Shown: in pieces, positions 41,700 to 45,265 of the stretch
Layout: every line of letters begins with the position of its first letter
Position numbering within the stretch: the stretch's first letter is position 1
NCBI RefSeq assembly: GCF_900091955.1
Contig: NZ_FMDF01000202.1
Coordinates: 1-45,265 of the forward strand
Origin: Streptomyces sp. Ncost-T10-10d
GTDB lineage: Bacteria > Actinomycetota > Actinomycetes > Streptomycetales > Streptomycetaceae
Length of the DNA stretch: 45,265 nucleotides
Reading direction: 5' to 3'
Notes under the pieces: model-generated
Told to the model about the DNA's origin: nothing
The model's input: only the letters and a program-made list of their open reading frames with translations
The model's database searches: none
Translations under genes and position numbers: made by a program

Positions 41700-43010
41700 T
41701 TGGATCCCGTGACCAGGAGCGAGAGCACCAGTACCCCGTCCGTCACCGCCCCCCAGACCGACGGCCAGCCGCCCAGGCGCGGCTGGCGGCGCTGGGCGAT
41801 GGACACCCGCCCCCTGGGCCATCCCGCCTACCGGCGGCTGTGGTCGTCGACCATCGTCACCACTGTCGGCAGCCAACTCACCGCCGTGGCCGTACCCAAG
41901 CAGATCTACGACATCACGCACTCCTCGGCCTGGGTCGGCTACGCCAGCCTCGCTGGTCTGCTGCCATTGATCGTGTTCGCGCTGTGGGGCGGGGCAGTCG
42001 CGGACACCGTGGACCGCCGCAAGCTGCTGTTGGTCACCAACATCGGCATCGCCGTGACCTCGCTGCTGTTCTGGGCTCAGGCAGTCACCGGACTTCACTC
42101 CGTCGTCGCCCTGATGGTGCTGCTCGGCGTACAGCAGGCGTTCTTCGGCCTCAACTCACCGGCCCGCAGCGCCTCCATCGCCCGGCTGGTGTCGGCCGAG
42201 GAACTGCCCGCCGCCAACGCCCTCGGCTCAACGGTCAACCAGGCCGGCCTGGTGGCGGGCCCACTGCTGGCCGGCGCGCTGATCCCGATAATCGGCCTGC
42301 CCGAGCTGTATCTGATCGACGCAATAGCCCTGTGCGTCACCGTGTGGGCCGTCTTCCAGCTTCCCGCGCTGCCGCCACTGGGCATGCAGTCCACCCACCG
42401 GGCCGGAATACGGGAGGTCGCAGCCGGATTCCGCTACATCTCCGGGCACAAGGTGCTGCTGCTGTCCTTCCTCGTCGACATCATCGCGATGGTCGCCGGT
42501 ATGCCCCGCGCCCTGTTCCCACAGCTGGCCAACCAGACGTACGCCACCTACGGCGAGGGGCTGGCGCTCGGTGTGCTGTTCGCAGGTATCCCGGTCGGCA
42601 CGGTGGTCGGCGGTCTGCTTTCCGGCACGTTCTCGCGGGTACGCTGGCACGGCTGGATGGTGATCGGATCTGTCGTCGGCTGGGGCGTGGCCATCACCGG
42701 GGCCGGGCTGAGCCGCAACCTGTGGGTGACCGTGGCCTTCCTCGCCGCCGCCGGGGTCGCGGACATGGTCTCCATGGTGTTCCGCGAGGCGATCCTGCTC
42801 TCCGCCGCGACCGACGAGATGCGCGGCCGTATGCAGGGCGTGTTCACGGTGGTGGTCGCAGGCGGTCCGCGCCTCGCCGACGTGCTGCACGGCACCACAG
42901 GCTCCGCATTCGGCCCCCAGGCCGCCGTCGCGGGCGGAGGAGCGCTGGTCGTAGTGATGATGCTGGCTCTGGCTGTGGCAGCCCCGGCCCTGCGCCGCTA
43001 CCGCATTTGA
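41700..43010 (+). CDS. MFS exporter (EntS-like, MFS_3)
   Basis: A 436-aa major facilitator with about 12 hydrophobic segments. After a hydrophilic N-terminus the first helix follows HPAYRRLWSSTIVTTVGSQL. The loop motif between helices 2 and 3 is GGAVADTVDRRKLLLVTN (A-motif D-x-x-x-R-R/K). LNSPARSASIARLVSAEELP and AANALGSTVNQAGLVAGPLL are hallmarks of the enterobactin-exporter-like subfamily. The second half ends VMMLALAVAAPALRRYRI. The first possible start is TTG 41700; GTG 41709 is equally possible and changes three residues. It likely exports a siderophore or small drug-like molecule, with the divergent LuxR protein a possible regulator. Confidence 0.88.
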   Translation: MDPVTRSESTSTPSVTAPQTDGQPPRRGWRRWAMDTRPLGHPAYRRLWSSTIVTTVGSQLTAVAVPKQIYDITHSSAWVGYASLAGLLPLIVFALWGGAVADTVDRRKLLLVTNIGIAVTSLLFWAQAVTGLHSVVALMVLLGVQQAFFGLNSPARSASIARLVSAEELPAANALGSTVNQAGLVAGPLLAGALIPIIGLPELYLIDAIALCVTVWAVFQLPALPPLGMQSTHRAGIREVAAGFRYISGHKVLLLSFLVDIIAMVAGMPRALFPQLANQTYATYGEGLALGVLFAGIPVGTVVGGLLSGTFSRVRWHGWMVIGSVVGWGVAITGAGLSRNLWVTVAFLAAAGVADMVSMVFREAILLSAATDEMRGRMQGVFTVVVAGGPRLADVLHGTTGSAFGPQAAVAGGGALVVVMMLALAVAAPALRRYRI

Positions 43011-43159
43011 ACACTTACGGCGGGGACTCCGGCAGAACGCGTACTGGTCCATCAGCTTGCCCCGTGTCGTCTCTGTGCGGTGGGCGCCGATCTCGGCATG
43101 ACCCGTCGGCTCACCGGCACGACCGCCCCCAACTGGCGCGATCCACAGGCGGTGCCCGC

Positions 43160-43255
43160 ATGAACATCCAGCCACTGCTCGACGCGCTCGACATCCAAGA
43201 AGAAGCCGCCCGCGCCCTGGCCGACGACCTCCGCACCCGGGCAATCTGCCTAGAT
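43160..43255 (+). pseudogene. Truncated small helical protein
   Basis: ATG 43160 overlaps the stop of a short upstream frame and starts NIQPLLDALDIQEEAARALA, then DDLRTRAICLDQ, like the N-terminus of small actinobacterial helix-turn-helix/coiled proteins that accompany transposases. The coding pattern ends near 43250, where the antisense ankyrin gene begins, so the C-terminal part is missing. Confidence 0.3.
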
Positions 43256-44071
43256 CAAATGCCCTCTCAGGTCGACGGAGGGTCGGCTGTCGCCCGCGCC
43301 GTTCCAGTCCACGGCGAACCCGGCGGCGCGGAACGCCCGGACGACGAGTTCACCGGCGTGTTCCGTCTTTCGGGTGCTGCCGTCCGGGGCGCCCCAGAAC
43401 GCCAGGGAAAGGTGTCCCGTCTCCCGGGCGCGTTCGGCGTCCTGGCGCGTGTAGTAGCAGAAGCCCACGAGGTCGTCCGTGCCGTGGTCCCGTTCCCTTG
43501 CGGCCTCGGAGCAGTCGTCGAAACCGTCGGACTGGGTGGTGCCCGCGTCGGCGAGCGCGACGAACCCGGCCGCGTCCAGCCCGTGCAGCACCTCACCGAT
43601 CTGTTTCCTCGCCGCGCGCCATTGCGTCCGCGACAACTTCCGCTCCACCAGGGACGGCTCCTCGGCCGGTGCCGACGGCTCGACTCCGGCGGCGGCCGCG
43701 AGGAGCGCGGCGACCTCCGGAACCCAGGCGTTCACGGTGACATGGTTGCCGTGGCTGTCGGTGACGTCGGGATCCGCCCCGCGGGCGATCAGCAGCTCGA
43801 CGGCTTCGGGCGACCGCGAGAACTCGGCGGCGAGGTAGAGGGCGGTGCGCCCGTCACCGCCCGGATGCTCGACGGGTGCTCCGGCGTCCAGCAGCGCGGC
43901 GAGGACGGCGGCCGCGCGGGCCGGGTCCGCCTCCGCTCCCATCGCGGCCCGGTGCAGGAGGCTCCACCCGTACTCGTCGACCGCGGCGGCGTCGAATCCG
44001 GCGTCCAGGGCGGCCCGTACCGCGGCGAGGTCACCGTCGCGTGCGGCTTCGAAGGCGTCCATCGGCGGCAT
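43250..44071 (-). CDS. Ankyrin-repeat protein with C-terminal DUF6891-like domain
   Basis: A 273-aa soluble protein. The N-terminal 120 residues hold three to four ankyrin repeats: DLAAVRAALDAGFDAAAVDE, YGWSLLHRAAMG, DGRTALYLAAEFSRSPEAVE and LLIARGADPDVTDSHGNHV. The C-terminal domain (145-273) has GFVALADAGTTQSDGFDDCS, VGFCYYTRQDAERARETGHL, SLAFWGAPDGS and AFRAAGFAVDWNGAGDSRP, which I associate with DUF6891 (from memory). Ankyrin repeats serve protein binding; the role of the second domain is unknown. ATG 44071 has a second ATG three codons later. It is the last of three minus-strand genes. Confidence 0.8.
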   Translation of the reverse strand: MPPMDAFEAARDGDLAAVRAALDAGFDAAAVDEYGWSLLHRAAMGAEADPARAAAVLAALLDAGAPVEHPGGDGRTALYLAAEFSRSPEAVELLIARGADPDVTDSHGNHVTVNAWVPEVAALLAAAAGVEPSAPAEEPSLVERKLSRTQWRAARKQIGEVLHGLDAAGFVALADAGTTQSDGFDDCSEAARERDHGTDDLVGFCYYTRQDAERARETGHLSLAFWGAPDGSTRKTEHAGELVVRAFRAAGFAVDWNGAGDSRPSVDLRGHLI

Positions 44072-44073
44072 CC

Positions 44074-44505
44074 CTACAACACCCGCCCCGTCACGGCCCG
44101 TACTCCCTGATCAGCGCCTCCACCCCGGCCCAGGAAGGCCGAGCAGCGCTCGTACTCCTCCTGCTCGCCGATCGCCTGGGCGGCCCGCGCCAGGGCATGC
44201 AGGGCGCGCAGGAAGCCGCGGTTCGGCTCGTGCTCGAACGGTACGGGGCCGTGGCCCTTCCAGCCGGCCCTGCGCAGCGCGTCGAGGCCGCGGTGGTAGC
44301 CGGTGCGGGCGTAGGCGTACGACTCGATGACGCGGCCGCCCTCGAACGCCTCGTCGGCGAGCTGTGCCCAGGCCAGGGAGGAGGTCGGGTACTTCGCGGC
44401 GACGTCGGCGGGGGCCGTGCCGTTCGCGAGCAGCTCGCGCGGCTCCGGGTCGTCGGGCAGGTGGGTCGGGGGAGGACCCCCGAGCAGGTTCTCGTGGATC
44501 GACAT
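44074..44505 (-). CDS. DUF3151-like conserved protein
   Basis: A 143-aa protein. MSIHENLLGGPPPTHLPDDP opens it, then RELLANGTAPADVAAKYPTS, SLAWAQLADEAFEGGRVIES and YAYARTGYHRGLDALRRAGW, and FLRALHALARAAQAIGEQEE. This is the pattern of the actinobacterial DUF3151 family, helical and TPR-like. The last 12 residues (GGGADQGVRAVTG) depart from the expected tail, while an adjacent frame gives AGVEALIREYGP, so a small change near the 3' end is possible. Its stop lies 2 nt from the ankyrin gene start. Function is unknown. Confidence 0.75.
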   Translation of the reverse strand: MSIHENLLGGPPPTHLPDDPEPRELLANGTAPADVAAKYPTSSLAWAQLADEAFEGGRVIESYAYARTGYHRGLDALRRAGWKGHGPVPFEHEPNRGFLRALHALARAAQAIGEQEEYERCSAFLGRGGGADQGVRAVTGRVL

Positions 44506-44561
44506 GGGTTCAAGTGTGCCTGGTACATGCGTGCCGGGGCAGCCGGGCGCCGGGCGTACGG

Positions 44562-44984
44562 TCAGCTGGTGCCCGGGTTCTCCGGTTCCTCGTGCGCGGG
44601 TTCCAGCGGCGGGGCGGTGATGCCGCAGCGCACCGTGCACTCGGGCCGGGCCTGTTCCTTCTCGTCGGCCGCGACCAGCGGTCTGCGTACCGTCGCCCAG
44701 GCGATCGCCGCCCCCAGGAGCGCGGCCTCGTGGATGCGGCTGCCGCCCTGTGCTTCCAGGTCGCGCAGCAGCGACGTGCGCAGCGCAAGCCCGGCGAGAG
44801 CGTCCTCGGCGGTGCCCCACTCGGCGTCGTAGGCGAAGTCGACGGGCAGCGCGAGGCGGTCGCTGTGCTCCTGGAGCTTGCTCATCTGCCACGACAGCGG
44901 CACGGGCCCGCCCGCCTCGGTACGGACGTCGGCGGGGGTGCTGACGGCGAGCGCGGCCCAGCGCTCGTACTCAGGCGTACTCAC
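44562..44984 (-). CDS. Conserved hypothetical protein, 140 aa
   Basis: From GTG 44984 (MSTPEYERWAALAVSTPADV) the protein is acidic and helical, with SWQMSKLQEHSDRLALPVDF, then GTAEDALAGLALRTSLLRDL and EAALLGAAIAWATVRRPLV, and a Pro/Glu-rich tail (PPLEPAHEEPENPGTS). No domain was recognised. It precedes the DUF3151-like gene on the same strand by 57 nt and may share its transcript. GAGAAGCC upstream is a weak ribosome site. Confidence 0.55.
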   Translation of the reverse strand: MSTPEYERWAALAVSTPADVRTEAGGPVPLSWQMSKLQEHSDRLALPVDFAYDAEWGTAEDALAGLALRTSLLRDLEAQGGSRIHEAALLGAAIAWATVRRPLVAADEKEQARPECTVRCGITAPPLEPAHEEPENPGTS

Positions 44985-45059
44985 AGAAGGCTTCTCGGGT
45001 TTGGCCGGGCCGGAGCGGCGCGGCGTCCGATGAACACCCTAGTTCGCCTCGCGCTTCCA

Positions 45060-45205
45060 CGAAGCGGGCTGTTCACGCCGTAACGGCGCTGGTGGTCGGC
45101 GACGAACTGGAAGCGGCTGCGCACCAGTTGGTCTCGCCCGCGAAATACTTCGCGGCCCTGCGCAGGATTTCCCGCTCCTGCCGCAGCTCGGTGTTCTACG
45201 CCCGA
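45060..45205 (-). mobile_element. IS3-family transposase fragment (orfA end/orfB start)
   Basis: The minus strand encodes ELRQEREILRRAAKYFAGET then NW, the C-terminal leucine-zipper end of IS3 orfA. In an overlapping frame it gives VRSRFQFVADHQRRYGV, the start of orfB. Both stop being recognisable by about 45060. It is a short stub. Confidence 0.7.
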
Positions 45206-45265
45206 TGACGAAGAGTCGCTGGATTTCGTTGCAGGTGAGCGGTATGAGCGCGTGGGGTGCGGGGT

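Noticed and set aside
1..45265. CRISPR arrays, tRNA or rRNA genes, phage structural genes.
   Set aside because: None was seen: no regular spacer-repeat pattern, no cloverleaf or rRNA signature strings, no capsid or terminase families.
1..45265. Explaining all frameshifts as sequencing errors.
   Set aside because: Most breaks cluster in transposases, fragments and genes beside them, while more than a dozen long functional genes are fully open; error alone would not be so selective. Single cases such as the nitrilase remain open.

Overview
The window reads as accessory DNA from a Streptomyces-type actinomycete: very high G+C, third-codon G/C bias, many GTG/TTG starts, and typical actinobacterial families. 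The strongest marker is an intact telomere pair, tap and tpg (3201-5948), which is used to replicate and cap linear chromosomes and linear plasmids. The window therefore very likely comes from a chromosome arm or a linear plasmid. No telomeric palindrome array, rRNA, tRNA or CRISPR array was recognised. The mix of intact catabolic operons, regulator genes and many broken genes and insertion-sequence remnants is what such arms usually look like.

Layout. 1-2.0 kb: an XRE-cupin regulator divergent from an epoxide-hydrolase-like enzyme. 2.0-3.1 kb: a truncated, frameshifted topoisomerase IV subunit B (parE) piece. 3.2-6.0 kb: tap-tpg, preceded by iterated GCGATTG motifs and followed by a strong hairpin. 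6.7-11.6 kb: aldehyde dehydrogenase, crotonase, a broken GntR/MocR copy and an intact MocR regulator. 11.9-12.7 kb: a lipoprotein. 13.2-20.2 kb: a TetR-controlled catabolic operon (amidohydrolase, M20 amidase/peptidase, broken nitrilase, UbiX, UbiD, thioesterase stub). 20.3-28.95 kb: an acetyltransferase, a graveyard of IS5/IS630/IS701/IS1380/IS3 remnants with dead hydrolase and ring-hydroxylating dioxygenase genes, a seven-bladed WD40 protein and a complete but inactive IS3 element. 29.1-33.4 kb: response regulator, histidine kinase and MMPL exporter, bracketed by a 73-bp direct repeat. 34.4-37.2 kb: TetR, FAD monooxygenase and imine reductase. 37.9-40.1 kb: a two-gene unit described below. 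40.2-45.2 kb: dehydrogenase remnant, LuxR regulator, MFS exporter, ankyrin protein, two conserved hypothetical proteins and an IS3 stub.

The best candidate for an undescribed system is 37.9-40.1 kb. An AbiEii-type nucleotidyltransferase carries a C-terminal KOW domain that looks like the C-terminal domain of actinobacterial NusG. It is translationally coupled to an unrecognised protein built from two similar halves. The operon is preceded by an exact match to the RecA-NDp (PafBC) DNA-damage promoter, placed so that the mRNA would be leaderless. This suggests a damage-inducible toxin-antitoxin or anti-phage module tethered to ribosomes or the transcription machinery. That function is inference.

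Most breakage falls in transposases and in genes next to them, while operons such as tap-tpg, UbiX-UbiD, the two-component/MMPL set and the NTase-KOW pair are open throughout. The frameshifts therefore look like biological decay rather than general sequencing error. All functions are read from sequence patterns without database searches.
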